64,000 nt of DNA. It comes from JBHGAV01 sp041946685 (GTDB taxonomy: Bacteria; Acidobacteriota; Terriglobia; Bryobacterales; Bryobacteraceae). This document shows positions 52,844-62,800 of the stretch, piece by piece. Under the pieces are notes generated by a model. That model was given only the letters and a program-made list of their open reading frames with translations. It ran no database searches and was not told the DNA's origin. The position numbers and the translations under genes were made by a program. Where the stretch lies: positions 1-64,000 of the forward strand of contig JBHGAV010000008.1 of NCBI GenBank assembly GCA_041946685.1, read 5' to 3'. Within the stretch, counting starts at the first letter, position 1, and each line of letters begins with the position of its first letter.

Positions 52844-53394
52844 ACCAGCCGTCTGCCGGGATCAGCGCGATCCGCCTTCAGCCTGTGGGGGAAGGCCTCC
52901 AGATCGAGCTTGCCGACGAGATTGCCGCGGCTCTGGCGCGTGTGTTCCGGGCATCCTGCCACGTCGAAACGGCGGTCATGGATCCGGGGTTCGCCTACGA
53001 CAGGCTGCGCATGCAGTATCATTCGACCGCGATTCTGGAGAGGCTCTCGCAGTCGGCCGCCGGGCAAGGAGTCAGGCTGTTGGCCCTGACCGAGCTGGAC
53101 CTGTTCGTGCCCGTCCTCACGTTCGTCTTCGGGGAAGCGCAGCTTGGCGGAAGCTGCGCCGCGGTCTCCTTGCACCGGCTTCGGGAAGAGTTCTACGGCC
53201 TTCCCGCCAGGCCGGAGTTGCTCAGGGAACGCGCCATCAAGGAGGCGGTCCACGAGTTGGGGCACACGCTCGGTCTCAGGCACTGCGCGGACTGGCGTTG
53301 CGTGATGGCCTCGACGCACGCCGTCGAACGGCTGGATCTCAAGTCCGCCGAATTCTGCCCCGCATGCGCGAAGACGGCCGGGCTGGCCCCCTAG
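52840..53394 (+). CDS. Archaemetzincin-type zinc peptidase
   Basis: 184 residues from GTG 52840, overlapping the regulator stop. The motif H-E-L-G-H-T-L-G-L-R-H-C-A-D-W-R-C-V-M followed by C-P-A-C about 20 residues later is the signature of archaemetzincins (HEXXHXXGXXHCX4CXM...CX2C), with all zinc ligands. Bacterial copies occur in only a few phyla. It has no signal peptide. Its place in an electron-transfer operon is odd; it may process a cluster protein or just be a passenger. Confidence 0.88.
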   Translation: MNQPSAGISAIRLQPVGEGLQIELADEIAAALARVFRASCHVETAVMDPGFAYDRLRMQYHSTAILERLSQSAAGQGVRLLALTELDLFVPVLTFVFGEAQLGGSCAAVSLHRLREEFYGLPARPELLRERAIKEAVHELGHTLGLRHCADWRCVMASTHAVERLDLKSAEFCPACAKTAGLAP

Positions 53395-53831
53395 GAAGAG
53401 CCCTTCACCGAAACCGAAATGTCGATGCCGTTCCGGACGCTCTGGGTCACGATGCAGAAATCCTCGAAGATCTCCAGGCAACGCGCGGCTTTCTCCCGTT
53501 CCGCCTCGCTCAGTCGAGGGTCGATCACGACCTCCACCTTGCCGACCCTCAGCCGCTTGTTCTCGTTGCGGACGATCTGCATCTTGACCTCGGCGTGAAT
53601 CGGGCCGAGTTCCACCCGGGACCGCCGGGTGCAGAAGAGCAGGCTGGCGCACAGGCAGTTGGCGATGGCGGCGGCCAGCAGCCGCGCCGGGTTGGGGCCG
53701 CGATCCTTGCCCAGAGGAGGAGGTTCGTCCAGGACAAGATCGGTGAGTTCCGGCTTGTCGAACCTGACGCGGAACTCGTAGTCGTGGACCTGGTCGACCG
53801 ACAGGGTGAACTCGCTCGCGAACTCGCTCAT
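53391..53831 (-). CDS. OsmC/Ohr-family protein
   Basis: 146 residues from ATG 53831. A first frame codon at 53846 (TTG) is possible. Hydrophobic core blocks G-P-N-P-A-R-L-L-A-A-A-I-A-N-C-L and R-C-L-E-I-F-E-D-F-C-I-V carry the two conserved Cys of OsmC peroxidase-type proteins (C-L-C-A-S and F-C-I). It is cytoplasmic and likely reduces organic hydroperoxides, though OsmC-like (YhfA-type) members have other roles. Its 3' end overlaps the archaemetzincin by four bases. Confidence 0.83.
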   Translation of the reverse strand: MSEFASEFTLSVDQVHDYEFRVRFDKPELTDLVLDEPPPLGKDRGPNPARLLAAAIANCLCASLLFCTRRSRVELGPIHAEVKMQIVRNENKRLRVGKVEVVIDPRLSEAEREKAARCLEIFEDFCIVTQSVRNGIDISVSVKGSS

Positions 53832-53842
53832 CGTAAGCCCGC

Positions 53843-54802
53843 TCAAGCCCAGTAGGCCACGCCCGGCTTCTCCTGAATGACGGTCTCGCTCAGGAACCGG
53901 ATGGCCTTGGTCAGACCTTCTTCCGCCGACATCAGGCTGTCCTCGTGCTCGATGGACAACACGTAGTCATAGCCGTACATGCGCAGGGTCGACACGAACT
54001 CGCGCCACCAGTCGGCGCCATGGCCGTAGCCGCAAGTGCGGAAGATCCACGAGCGGTTGCGTTCGTCGGTGTAGCTCTTGGTGTCCAGAACGCCGGTCAT
54101 GGGCAGGTTGCGAGAGTAGATCTGGGCATCCTTGGCGTGAACGTGAAATATGGCGTCGCCCAGGATGCGGATGGCCGCGATCGGATCGATCCCCTGCCAG
54201 AACATGTGGCTGGGGTCGTAGTTACAGCCCACGTTCTTGCCGGCAATCGAACGCAGCTTCAGCATGGTCTCGGGGCTGTAGACCACGAAGCCGGGATGCA
54301 TCTCGATGGCGATCTTCACGCCGTGGTCGGCGGCGAACTTGGCGCGCTTGATCCAGTAGGGAGCCACCTTCTTCTCCCACTGCCACGCCAGCATCTCCGG
54401 GAAGTGCGGGGGCCAGGCAGCGGTCACCCAGTTGGGATATTTGGCCTTGTCGCTGTCGCCGGGGCAGCCGGAGAAATCCACTACGACGGGAACCCCCAGC
54501 TTCTCGGCCAGCAGGATCGTCTTGCGGTTGACTTCCTGATGAGCCTTGGAGATGGCGGGGTTGGGATGGAGGGGATCGCCGTGACAGCTCAGGGCGCTGA
54601 CGGTGATGCCGTTGTCGTCCAGCTTCCGCTTGAATTCCTTGAGGGCCTGTCTGCTCTCGAGCAACTCCAGTTTGCAGTGCGGGCCACCGGGGTAGTTGCC
54701 CGTCCCAAGTTCGACCGTGCTTATGCCGAGGCCCTTCAGCTTTTCGATCACCTGGTCGAGCGACAGGTTCGCCAGCAGCGCCGTGAATACACCAATCCTC
54801 AT
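53843..54802 (-). CDS. Sugar phosphate isomerase/epimerase-like TIM-barrel protein
   Basis: 319 residues. M-R-I-G-V-F-T-A opens the barrel; V-E-L-G-T-G, A-L-S-C-H-G-D-P, V-V-D-F-S-G-C-P, I-E-M-H-P-G, C-N-Y-D-P-S-H and H-V-H-A-K-D supply metal-binding Glu, His and Asp as in the xylose-isomerase-like (AP endonuclease 2) family. The substrate is a sugar or inositol-like compound, unknown. It is in front of OsmC on the same strand, separated by 11 bases. Confidence 0.82.
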   Translation of the reverse strand: MRIGVFTALLANLSLDQVIEKLKGLGISTVELGTGNYPGGPHCKLELLESRQALKEFKRKLDDNGITVSALSCHGDPLHPNPAISKAHQEVNRKTILLAEKLGVPVVVDFSGCPGDSDKAKYPNWVTAAWPPHFPEMLAWQWEKKVAPYWIKRAKFAADHGVKIAIEMHPGFVVYSPETMLKLRSIAGKNVGCNYDPSHMFWQGIDPIAAIRILGDAIFHVHAKDAQIYSRNLPMTGVLDTKSYTDERNRSWIFRTCGYGHGADWWREFVSTLRMYGYDYVLSIEHEDSLMSAEEGLTKAIRFLSETVIQEKPGVAYWA

Positions 54803-54884
54803 ATTCGTCCTCCGTTATCCTGGGTCTGATCGGACCGCAAGCGACAAGAATAGCACCCCGGCCGGAGCGGTTCAGCCCCGGTGG

Positions 54885-55265
54885 CTACAGGGTGCCGGCG
54901 TGGCGTTTGAGGATTGTGGGGAGGTTCTGCGAGAAAGCCGACCGGGCCATCACCATGTGGCAGCCCAGCTCATGGGCCTTCTGTTTCAACTCGCCGTCCA
55001 CGTGGGAAACATAGGCAAGCAGGCTGGTGCGGCTGAGCTCGGGGTTGGCCTTCACCTTGCCGATCAGCCTCAGCGGCTGAACGCCGCTGCAGTTCAGGTC
55101 GAGGATGATGAGCGCCGGCTTGGACTCGGCTTTCTCGAGGAGTTCCTTCTCCCCCTTCACGAACTCGACCTGAAGGCCGGCGCGCTTGGCGGCGTCCGAT
55201 ATTTTCACGGTGAACAGAAGGTCCGCGACCAGCGCCAGAATCCGCTTTGGTTCTCGTCTTTGCAT
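54885..55265 (-). CDS. Receiver-domain-only protein
   Basis: 126 residues from ATG 55265; the frame continues upstream without a good start signal. It has the receiver fold: L-A-L-V-A-D at the first strand and L-I-I-L-D-L-N near residue 60, which supplies the Asp, then a segment S-R-T-S-L-L-A-Y-V-S-H around the T/S site. The conserved K is not clearly placed (the region A-R-S-A-F replaces it), so it may be degenerate. No output domain. Confidence 0.7.
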   Translation of the reverse strand: MQRREPKRILALVADLLFTVKISDAAKRAGLQVEFVKGEKELLEKAESKPALIILDLNCSGVQPLRLIGKVKANPELSRTSLLAYVSHVDGELKQKAHELGCHMVMARSAFSQNLPTILKRHAGTL

Positions 55266-55404
55266 AGGAGGCAGCGAATGCACCTCACTCGTCCAACACG
55301 AACAGCTACTTCCGGTTGATTCCAGGTGCAAAGCTGGCAGGAAACTCCATCTTACTAGCTCTCCGCTACTCCGCGCAAGCCGGGTCGGTCGCTTCCGGGC
55401 CCGT

Positions 55405-56418
55405 TCACCTCTCCTGGCGCCGGGTCAGCACCGCCGTTCCGGAGGCGAGTCCAAACTGCGTGCCGAGGCTGGTGGCGACCCACTCCACGCGCAACGAGTC
55501 CCTCGACAGCAGCACCAGCTTGGCCTCACCCTCGGCCCCCCCGGCGCCGGTCCACTTCAGAGTCGCGTTGCCCTCTTCCGCCCTGCCCTGGAAGCGAAAC
55601 ACGACCTCAGAAGAGATGGGACGGTCGGCCACATCATAGCGGGCGCGGTACCTGCCGCGGAGCGCATCACCTTCCTGAGAAATGACCGTTTCCACGTAGT
55701 CGGCCGGGTACAAGGAGCGCTGGTCGGGCAGGAGCTTGGAACGAACGTAGACCCACGTCCCGCCGAACTTCTGCGAGGCATCGGCAGCAGGCTGTGGGGG
55801 TGCGGCGAAGGCCGGTTCCGCAGCAGGGATGAACTGCGGAAAGGCCGCCGGCTCGATCCCGCCCACCCCGGCGGCAGGCTCGACGGCGGCCAGCGGCGGT
55901 AGTTCGTGGATGGTGGGTCGCGAAGGAGTCTGATCTGCAACGGATGGCCCCGGCGCCGGGCTGCGCTGCGGTCGGGCTGTTCTTGCGGAGGGCGGAGCAG
56001 GGTGGCTCTGGCCGGTGCTGACGACACTGGCGGTGGAAGTCTCCTTCGCCGGCGACCTCGCACGCCCGTCGGATGGCGACGACGCCTGCCAGTAGAGCAA
56101 TGCGACGGCGAAGCCGGCCGCCAGCAGCCCGGCGTCCCGGAATGTGAACGGCAGGGTGCGTGGCGCTTCGCCAGCCGCCTTCGTAAGAGACAACGCCAGG
56201 CTCCTGCCCAGTGCTGCATCGTACTCGCGCCGCCGGGCGGGCTCGACGAGGGCATCATGGATCTCGTTCAGGCGCCTCATCTGGGCCTCAGCCAGGCGCC
56301 TCAGGTCGTCGTCGGTTTGCTGATCCGGGTGGAGAAGCCGGGCAAGGCTGCGGTAGGCCCGATGTATCTCCTCGGCGGAGGCGTCGGGCCGAAGACCCAG
56401 CTCTTCGTAGTAGTTCAT
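55405..56418 (-). CDS. Membrane-anchored J-domain protein
   Basis: 337 residues. The first 70 residues are a J domain (Y-Y-E-E-L-G-L, H-P-D and R-R-R-E-Y-D). A membrane helix (L-L-A-A-G-F-A-V-A-L-L-Y-W) lies at about 97-110. A Pro/Ser-rich linker and a beta-rich C-terminal domain (W-V-Y-V-R-S-K) follow. The J domain is cytoplasmic and should recruit DnaK. The C-terminal domain is unassigned. ATG 56418 is well placed at the start of the domain. Confidence 0.83.
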   Translation of the reverse strand: MNYYEELGLRPDASAEEIHRAYRSLARLLHPDQQTDDDLRRLAEAQMRRLNEIHDALVEPARRREYDAALGRSLALSLTKAAGEAPRTLPFTFRDAGLLAAGFAVALLYWQASSPSDGRARSPAKETSTASVVSTGQSHPAPPSARTARPQRSPAPGPSVADQTPSRPTIHELPPLAAVEPAAGVGGIEPAAFPQFIPAAEPAFAAPPQPAADASQKFGGTWVYVRSKLLPDQRSLYPADYVETVISQEGDALRGRYRARYDVADRPISSEVVFRFQGRAEEGNATLKWTGAGGAEGEAKLVLLSRDSLRVEWVATSLGTQFGLASGTAVLTRRQER

Positions 56419-56479
56419 CCCTGACGGGTAGATCGGCGGTCCTCGGGCGGACTACAGACCTGCCGCCAGGGATTCTGGT

Positions 56480-57163
56480 TCAACCCCGTCGCGGGGGCTG
56501 CAATCGGAGCCGGCGCATGCGGCGGGCGGCCCAAAGAGCCAGGATGCCCGCTCCGCCCAGCCAGATCGAATTCGCCTCGGGCGTTGCCGCATCGCCAATG
56601 GCGTAGGCGAAGTTGTCCAGGCCCACGAAATTCCGATTGCCGGAATCCAGCGTCACCGACTGGACGGGTTGATCGAAGATGAAGCCTATGAAGTCCGGGG
56701 TCGTGTCGGAAGTAGTAACCATGGTGTAGCTGTCCGTCGGTGTGAAGTTGAAGGCGACCGTCCCTCCGGGGTTCTCCGTCAACACCAGCAGGGCGAGTGC
56801 GGTCACATTCGCCGGCAGGTTGGCCGTGAAGGTTTTGGTCCCATAGGTGTTGCCCACAAGGAAATTGCCGGAGAAGGATGACCTGTACGGGTAGGCCGAA
56901 CTCTGGCTGTAGAGGACCAATCCGCCTTCGGAGTTCGGAGTGGCGCTGAAATCCACACCGTGTATTTGCAGACCGGTGACGCTGTAGTCGTCGTAGCCAT
57001 ACTGCCCGGTGACGCTGACATCATCGAAGTCAATCGTGAACACACCCGAAGTCGCGGCAATCCATTCGGACTGGTTGGTGAAGTACTGCATCGTTGCGCC
57101 TGCCGGAGCGGCCAGGAGCATGAGGGCGATCATGGCGATCAGCATCAACAGGGTAGGTTTCAT
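56480..57163 (-). CDS. Secreted PEP-CTERM-like protein
   Basis: 227 residues from ATG 57163, a start that begins a clear signal peptide (M-L-I-A-M-I-A-L-M-L-L-A-A-P-A-G-A). The middle is Ser/Thr/Gly/Asp-rich beta protein with D-D-V-S-V-T-G. The C-terminus has A-T-P-E-A-N-S-I-W, a hydrophobic helix and R-R-M-R-R-L-R, the layout of a PEP-CTERM sorting signal with a PEA variant. Exosortase would process it; none is in this window. Confidence 0.78.
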   Translation of the reverse strand: MKPTLLMLIAMIALMLLAAPAGATMQYFTNQSEWIAATSGVFTIDFDDVSVTGQYGYDDYSVTGLQIHGVDFSATPNSEGGLVLYSQSSAYPYRSSFSGNFLVGNTYGTKTFTANLPANVTALALLVLTENPGGTVAFNFTPTDSYTMVTTSDTTPDFIGFIFDQPVQSVTLDSGNRNFVGLDNFAYAIGDAATPEANSIWLGGAGILALWAARRMRRLRLQPPRRG

Positions 57164-57308
57164 TCGTATCCTGCTTGAATGGATGTTTAGATAGAGAAGT
57201 GCCGCGGAAGTAGTTCTATTCTCAATTGGATACGCTACCACCACCTCAAGACGCAGATGTACTTCTAGCCTGCCCAGGGTGGACTATGACCCCATCTCCC
57301 CGAGGGTT

Positions 57309-57818
57309 TTACATCCCGCTTTCGTCAGCGGAGGGCCCGTAGGTGGAGGGGACGGGAACGTCGTTGAGGCGAAGGTAGACCCCCAACTGCGCCCGGTGAT
57401 GAATCATGTGGTTCAGGACGAAGCTTCGCAGGACCCCGATCCGCGGCATCGTCAGGATCAGTTTGCCGTTCATCAGGAGCGACCAGTTCTGGTACAGGTG
57501 GTTGTCCTCAGCCTCCGCGATCGCGGCGCGGGCGGCGGCGACATTCTTGTCGAACATCGCCAGCAATTCGGTGCGGTCCGCAGGCACAGCCGGGGGCGCC
57601 ATCTGTACGCCGCCGGGAGCCAGATCGACCGAGTCCTTCTTGATGCCCTCGACCGCCCACTGGGGTATCTCGGCGATATGTCCCGCGAGCCACCCCATCG
57701 TGCCGGACTTGGCGTGGGGTCTCCAATCGAACCTGTCCTCCGGCACCCGCTCCAGGTGCTTTCGAGCGGTGGCCATCTCCTGGTCGAATTCCGGCAGCAA
57801 CGCATCCCTCAATGCCAT
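57309..57818 (-). CDS. DinB/YfiT-like metalloenzyme-fold protein
   Basis: 169 residues. Four-helix bundle with G-H-I-A-E-I-P near residue 45 and N-H-M-I-H-H-R-A-Q-L-G-V-Y-L near 140; the three His fit a nickel/zinc site of the DinB family. Members transfer thiols or act on damaged substrates; the role here is unknown. It is divergent from 57931 with 112 bases between. Confidence 0.83.
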   Translation of the reverse strand: MALRDALLPEFDQEMATARKHLERVPEDRFDWRPHAKSGTMGWLAGHIAEIPQWAVEGIKKDSVDLAPGGVQMAPPAVPADRTELLAMFDKNVAAARAAIAEAEDNHLYQNWSLLMNGKLILTMPRIGVLRSFVLNHMIHHRAQLGVYLRLNDVPVPSTYGPSADESGM

Positions 57819-57930
57819 GGAAGTCTCCTATAGGGCTGATTCTACCGCACCCGGCCGGTCTTCCCCTGAGGAGCCTTGTAGGTGTATATTGCTCCTGATC
57901 TACCAAGTCGCACGCGGGGAGGCGTCGCAG

Positions 57931-59811
57931 ATGAGGAGGCACGGTTTCTGGCTCCTGGGCGTTCTTTGGCTGGGTCTGGTGACTGCCGGCGCGCAGACGC
58001 TTGGCAACAGTTCTCTGACCGGCCAGTATCAATTCGCGCAACTTTTCGTCAACGCTTCGAACGGAGTGCTCCTGGACACACGGAATCTGCTCGGCGCAAT
58101 CACTTTCGACGGCAAGGGCGGCTACACATACACCGGCCGGAGAGGAACGAAAGGAGGCGGACTCGAGCCGGTTAGCGGGCAGAGTACCTACACGGTCGCG
58201 GCAGACGGACTGGTGGGGATGACGAGCCCGGTAGAAAGTTTTCTGCGCGAGGCGGCGGGACTCAGCGCCGACCTCAAGGTGCTGGTGGGCGCGTCCACAA
58301 GCTCCTCTGGGAGCTTGAAGGACATCTTTGTAGCTGTGAAGGCCCCTTCCTCCACTGCGGGCGCCGCTCTGCTCAGCGGCAAGTACACGGCAGCCGTGCT
58401 GCAACTTCCCAATGGCTCGGCGGCATTGGCGAGGTCCGCGCTGGCCACCATGGAGGCGGATGGTGCGGGTCGCCTTCGTTCCATCTCAGGCCGCGGGCAT
58501 GCGGCCGACCAGAGCGGGAGAAATCGCAGCTTTACGGTGGAGCCGGCCACATACAGCCTTCTTGCGGACGGCTCGGGTACCGCCGCATTTCCCGTCGATA
58601 CTTCCTGCCCGCTCTCGGGCACCTGGGAGATACGCGTATCCGGCGATGGCGACTACATCCTGGGGGTCTCTTCCGAATCCGGCGCACGCGACCTCCTTGT
58701 CGCTGTCCGTCACTACAGCACCGCCGCCAGAGGCTCCGATTTTCAGGGTTCCTACTGGATTGCCGAATTGGGGCTGGAACGGAAGAGCTACTTTGTTGCC
58801 TCGGGCAGGGTGGCGGCCGTCGCGGGTGATCGGGCCATCATCGCCGAAAGGCTCCATCAGGACTTGACGCCGCTGGACTTCTCGGGATTGAATTACTACC
58901 GCGTGGATGCGGACGGCACGGGCGCGCTGGCCCCTTCCCTCGAAGATGGCCTGGTGAACATGGCCCTCGGAGGCGCGGGCGCGGGAGGTCCGGTCACGAT
59001 GGCCGGCGCCCAGGTCGGGCCGTTGGGAACGGCCACCGGCGCATACGGGATCTTCCTGTGCGCACGTGCTCCTTCGCCTTCGGGGACGGGGGCTTTCATC
59101 CTCCCGTCGGGGATCGTCAACGCGGCCTCCTTTGCGCCTCAGCCGCATCCGGTCAGCCCCGGCGCAATTTCGGCCCTGTTCGGGACCGAACTCGCCTCTG
59201 AAACCGTGACCGCTGCCACGATCCCATTGCCTACCTCGCTCGGCGGCGTCTCCGTGACTGTAAATGGCGCCCCGGCGCCACTTTTCATGGTGTCCGCCAC
59301 GCAGATCAATTTTCAGATGCCGTACGAAGCCACCGGCACGTCCGCGCGCGTCAGAGTAACCAAGGGCGCCGCTTCCTCCAATGAAGTAAGTGTCCCGCTG
59401 GGGGCCACCAGCCCTGGCATTTTTCAGTGGTACGACGGCGATACGCCAAACCGGGCTATTGTCACCCATGCCGACTACACGCTGGTGACTCGCGACAGCC
59501 CCGCGCGCCGGGGAGAAACCGTTCAGATCTGGCTGAACGGTCTGGGGGCGCTGGACCCTCCCGTGGCTACCGGGGCCGGCAATCCGTTCACCGAGCCCCT
59601 CGCCCGCGCGGCAGACAAGAACATCATGGTGTACTTTGGGGGCGAACCGGCAGAGCGCATCGACTACGCAGGGGGCGTGCCCTACCTTGTCGGAATGAAT
59701 CAGATCAATGCCAAAGTCCCCGTACACGCCCCCATCGGCTCGAATGTGCCGCTTTCGCTCGCCACCAGCACCGCCTACACGGATCTGGTGGACATCGCCA
59801 TCGGAAACTAG
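57931..59811 (+). CDS. Large secreted protein with Solibacter-type C-terminal domain
   Basis: 626 residues from ATG 57931, with GGGAGG 9-10 bases before it, followed by a signal peptide (W-L-L-G-V-L-W-L-G-L-V-T-A-G-A-Q). A beta-rich N-terminal part of about 370 residues has Y-Q-F-A-Q-L and repeated G-K-Y/S-Y-W-I segments. From about residue 390 the C-terminal domain begins N-A-A-S-F-A-P, P-G-A-I-S-A-L-F-G and continues with Q-I-N-F-Q-M-P-Y and Q-I-N-A-K-V-P, a TIGR03437-like domain. Function is unknown; these domains are very abundant in Solibacter. Confidence 0.82.
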   Translation: MRRHGFWLLGVLWLGLVTAGAQTLGNSSLTGQYQFAQLFVNASNGVLLDTRNLLGAITFDGKGGYTYTGRRGTKGGGLEPVSGQSTYTVAADGLVGMTSPVESFLREAAGLSADLKVLVGASTSSSGSLKDIFVAVKAPSSTAGAALLSGKYTAAVLQLPNGSAALARSALATMEADGAGRLRSISGRGHAADQSGRNRSFTVEPATYSLLADGSGTAAFPVDTSCPLSGTWEIRVSGDGDYILGVSSESGARDLLVAVRHYSTAARGSDFQGSYWIAELGLERKSYFVASGRVAAVAGDRAIIAERLHQDLTPLDFSGLNYYRVDADGTGALAPSLEDGLVNMALGGAGAGGPVTMAGAQVGPLGTATGAYGIFLCARAPSPSGTGAFILPSGIVNAASFAPQPHPVSPGAISALFGTELASETVTAATIPLPTSLGGVSVTVNGAPAPLFMVSATQINFQMPYEATGTSARVRVTKGAASSNEVSVPLGATSPGIFQWYDGDTPNRAIVTHADYTLVTRDSPARRGETVQIWLNGLGALDPPVATGAGNPFTEPLARAADKNIMVYFGGEPAERIDYAGGVPYLVGMNQINAKVPVHAPIGSNVPLSLATSTAYTDLVDIAIGN

Positions 59812-59814
59812 CCC

Positions 59815-62800
59815 TTACGGCTTAGGGGCCTCCACCTTCACATAAATCGGCAGCTTGTTAGAAGTGTATCCTTCCCCCTCCGCCCAGATCTGCCACTGCT
59901 CACCTGCTGTCAGCGCAGGCATCCCGACGTTGGTTTCCAGCCTCGCCACGCCCACTAATCCGGGAGCCAGGTCATAGGAGTAGATCGAGCAGATGAACGA
60001 CTCCGAGGAGCCCACCCGCCCCGCTTTGATCATGTGTGTCGGGTGGACACCGATCAGCGGAGAGTCCGGCGCCGGCACGCCGCTGGGCCAGGGTTGTTCC
60101 AGAAACGCGAATCCGGTGGTGTAGAGGTAGAACCGCTCCTGACCGTCAAGCGGCGTATCCGCGGTGACCTCACTTCCGTCCGTGCGGCGTATCGCGATCA
60201 ATGACGTGAAGGGCCGCATTTCCACGCGATACTGCGCATCGGCATCGCCGCCCTCGGTGGAAACGCGGATGGTTCCACTCAGCGGCGCATCGTATGGCAA
60301 CTGCGCTACGATCACCGTGGGGTGGACCTGGAATAGCGGGAACTGCGGGCCGGAGGGCATGATGGCTGCCGAAGTCCCGCCGAGAACGTACGGCAGAGGA
60401 CCGCTCAGGCGGTCCAGAGCTCTGGCGTACACAATGTCTTCCTTGGCCAGCTTCTCACCCACCAGAGACACGATCTGGCCGGGCGAGACCTCGGCCCCCG
60501 ATCTTCCCTTGACCGGGTTGGCCATCGTCCTGAGCGTCGGCACGTTGGTCAAATCGGTGGGCACGGTCATGTCGATCTTGATCAGGAACCCCATCGCGCC
60601 CCCGCCCGAGCTTCCCAGAAGGGGATTCGCTGTAGTGGGGAAGTTGGTTGAGAGCGTTTGGCCGGCGATGTAGACGTTTCCGGCGCCGTCGGCGGCAACG
60701 GCGTTTCCACGATCGACGCCCAGGCCTCCCAGGTAACTCGAATAGAGCAGATTCTTTGCGTCAGAGTCAAATTCGGAAAGGAAGGCCTCCTGGCTGCCCC
60801 TGTTCACACGCTGCACGCGGTCCTGCGACACGGGGAAATTGGTGCCGGAACCGGTGATGCCGGTCACGAAGATGTTGCCGGAGTTGTCGAGGGCGATCCC
60901 TAGCCCGTATTCGCCGCCGGTGCCGCCCAGGAAGGTCGAAAACTCCAGGCTGGTACCGCCCGGATTGAGCTTCGCAACAAAAACATCGTCACTGCCTCTC
61001 AGTGCGTTCTGATAGACACCCGCAGTGGCCGGGAAGTTGGACGACGCGGTTCTCCCCGCGACGTAGGCGTTGCCGGCGGCGTTGATCGCGATGGCGCGCA
61101 CCTCATCCACTCCCGATCCCCCCAACAGCGTCGAGTACACCAGCGCAGATCCTGTCGGATTGAGCTTCGCCACGAAGCCGTCCCTATCCCCGCCGGTGAA
61201 AGTGGTCTGGAGCGCACTGGACGTGGTGGGGAAGTTGCTGGAGTAAGTGAGGCCGCAAACGTACGCATTGCCAGCCCCATCAACTCTGATCCCGATACCC
61301 TCGTCTTGAGATGCACCGCCCAGGAAAGTCGAGTACACGAGCGCCGTGCCTTGGGCGTTCAGCCTTGTGACAAAGGCGTCAAAGGCGCCTCCAAACGCGC
61401 CCTGCAAGACCTCTGCGGACGTTGGGAATACGGCCGCGCCCGTTCTTCCCGTGATGTAAGCGTCCCCGCCGGCATCCACGGCGATGCCGTTGCAGACTTC
61501 CTGACCACTACCGCCGACCAAAGTGGAGTACAGCAGGGCGCTGCCGCTGGGATTGAGCTTCGCCACGAACGCATCCGAACCTCCGGCGTTCCTGGTCTGG
61601 TATGCGCCGGCCGTTGTCGGGAAGTTCGCCGAAGCAGTCTCGCCGGCCACGTAGGCGTTGCCGCCGGAATCCACGGCGATGCCCGCGCCTCGATCTTCGC
61701 CGCTGCCGCCGAGGTAGGTTGCGTAGACCAGTGTTCCGGCAGGCCCCAGCTTCATCACGTACGCGTCCGCGGTGATGCCTCCGCCGTGAGCCGTCTGGAC
61801 AGCTCCTGGTGTCGTTCTGAAGTCCCCAAAAAACGTGCGGCCGGTGACGTAGACGTTGCCCTGGCCGTCCAGGGCGATTCCCAGCGCCTCCTCGTTTGAG
61901 CCGGAGCCGCCTCCCCCCAGGTAGGAGGCGGTCACAGGCGTGGACGACTCTCTGTCGAACGTGGCGAAGAATGCATCATAGCCTCCCCCTGCATGGGCCG
62001 CCTGCAGAGCTCCCGAGGCAACACGCAGGTCCGCCGAACCTGTATGCCCCGCAACCACGATCCTGCCGCTGCGGTCCAGCACCACCGACGTGATTTGTTC
62101 TTCACCATTTCCGCCAAAATAAGTGGCGTAAAGCAGCCCCGCTGGACGGCCTCTGGCCCTGGGCGGAAGCGGTGCGGCGCCTGTCCCCCTTCCCAGGATT
62201 GCCACGAAACCGTCGGAGGAGCCGCCCCCGTATTCCATCTGCACGGATTCTCCGGCGAGGGGAAGGTCGCGCGAGTCCGTATAGCCTGCCAGGATAATAT
62301 TCCCGTCCGAATCCAGGGCGATCCCCGTGGCGTAGTCCGCCCCGGTACCGCCGAAGTAGCTGCCGTAGGAGATCGCCGTGCCGCCGGCGTTCACTCGCAA
62401 CACGACCCCGTCCGTCGTGCCGCCCCCGTAAAATCGCTGGTAACCGTCGCCGGTTACGGGCGCATTGGTCGAAACCGTGTAGCCTGCTACGTAAGCTTGG
62501 CCGCTCGAATCGAGCGCCAGTGCTCGTGCGGTGAAATTGTGGAGGATGGTGGAATACACCAGGGCGGAACCTTCGGCATTGAGCTTGGCCAGGTAGGCTC
62601 CGTTGTTAGGGGGCTTGCGGTATGCGTCCGGCGAGGTGGGGAAGTCGGTGGAAAACGTGGAACCTGTCACATATGCCTGCCCGCTTGAATCCACCGCCAC
62701 CGCCGCGGCGGCGTCGCTTCCGTCCCCGCCGAGCAATGTGGAATAGACGAGGGTGGAGCCTGAGGGGTTGATCTTGGCGACGAACGCGTCATTGAAGCCC

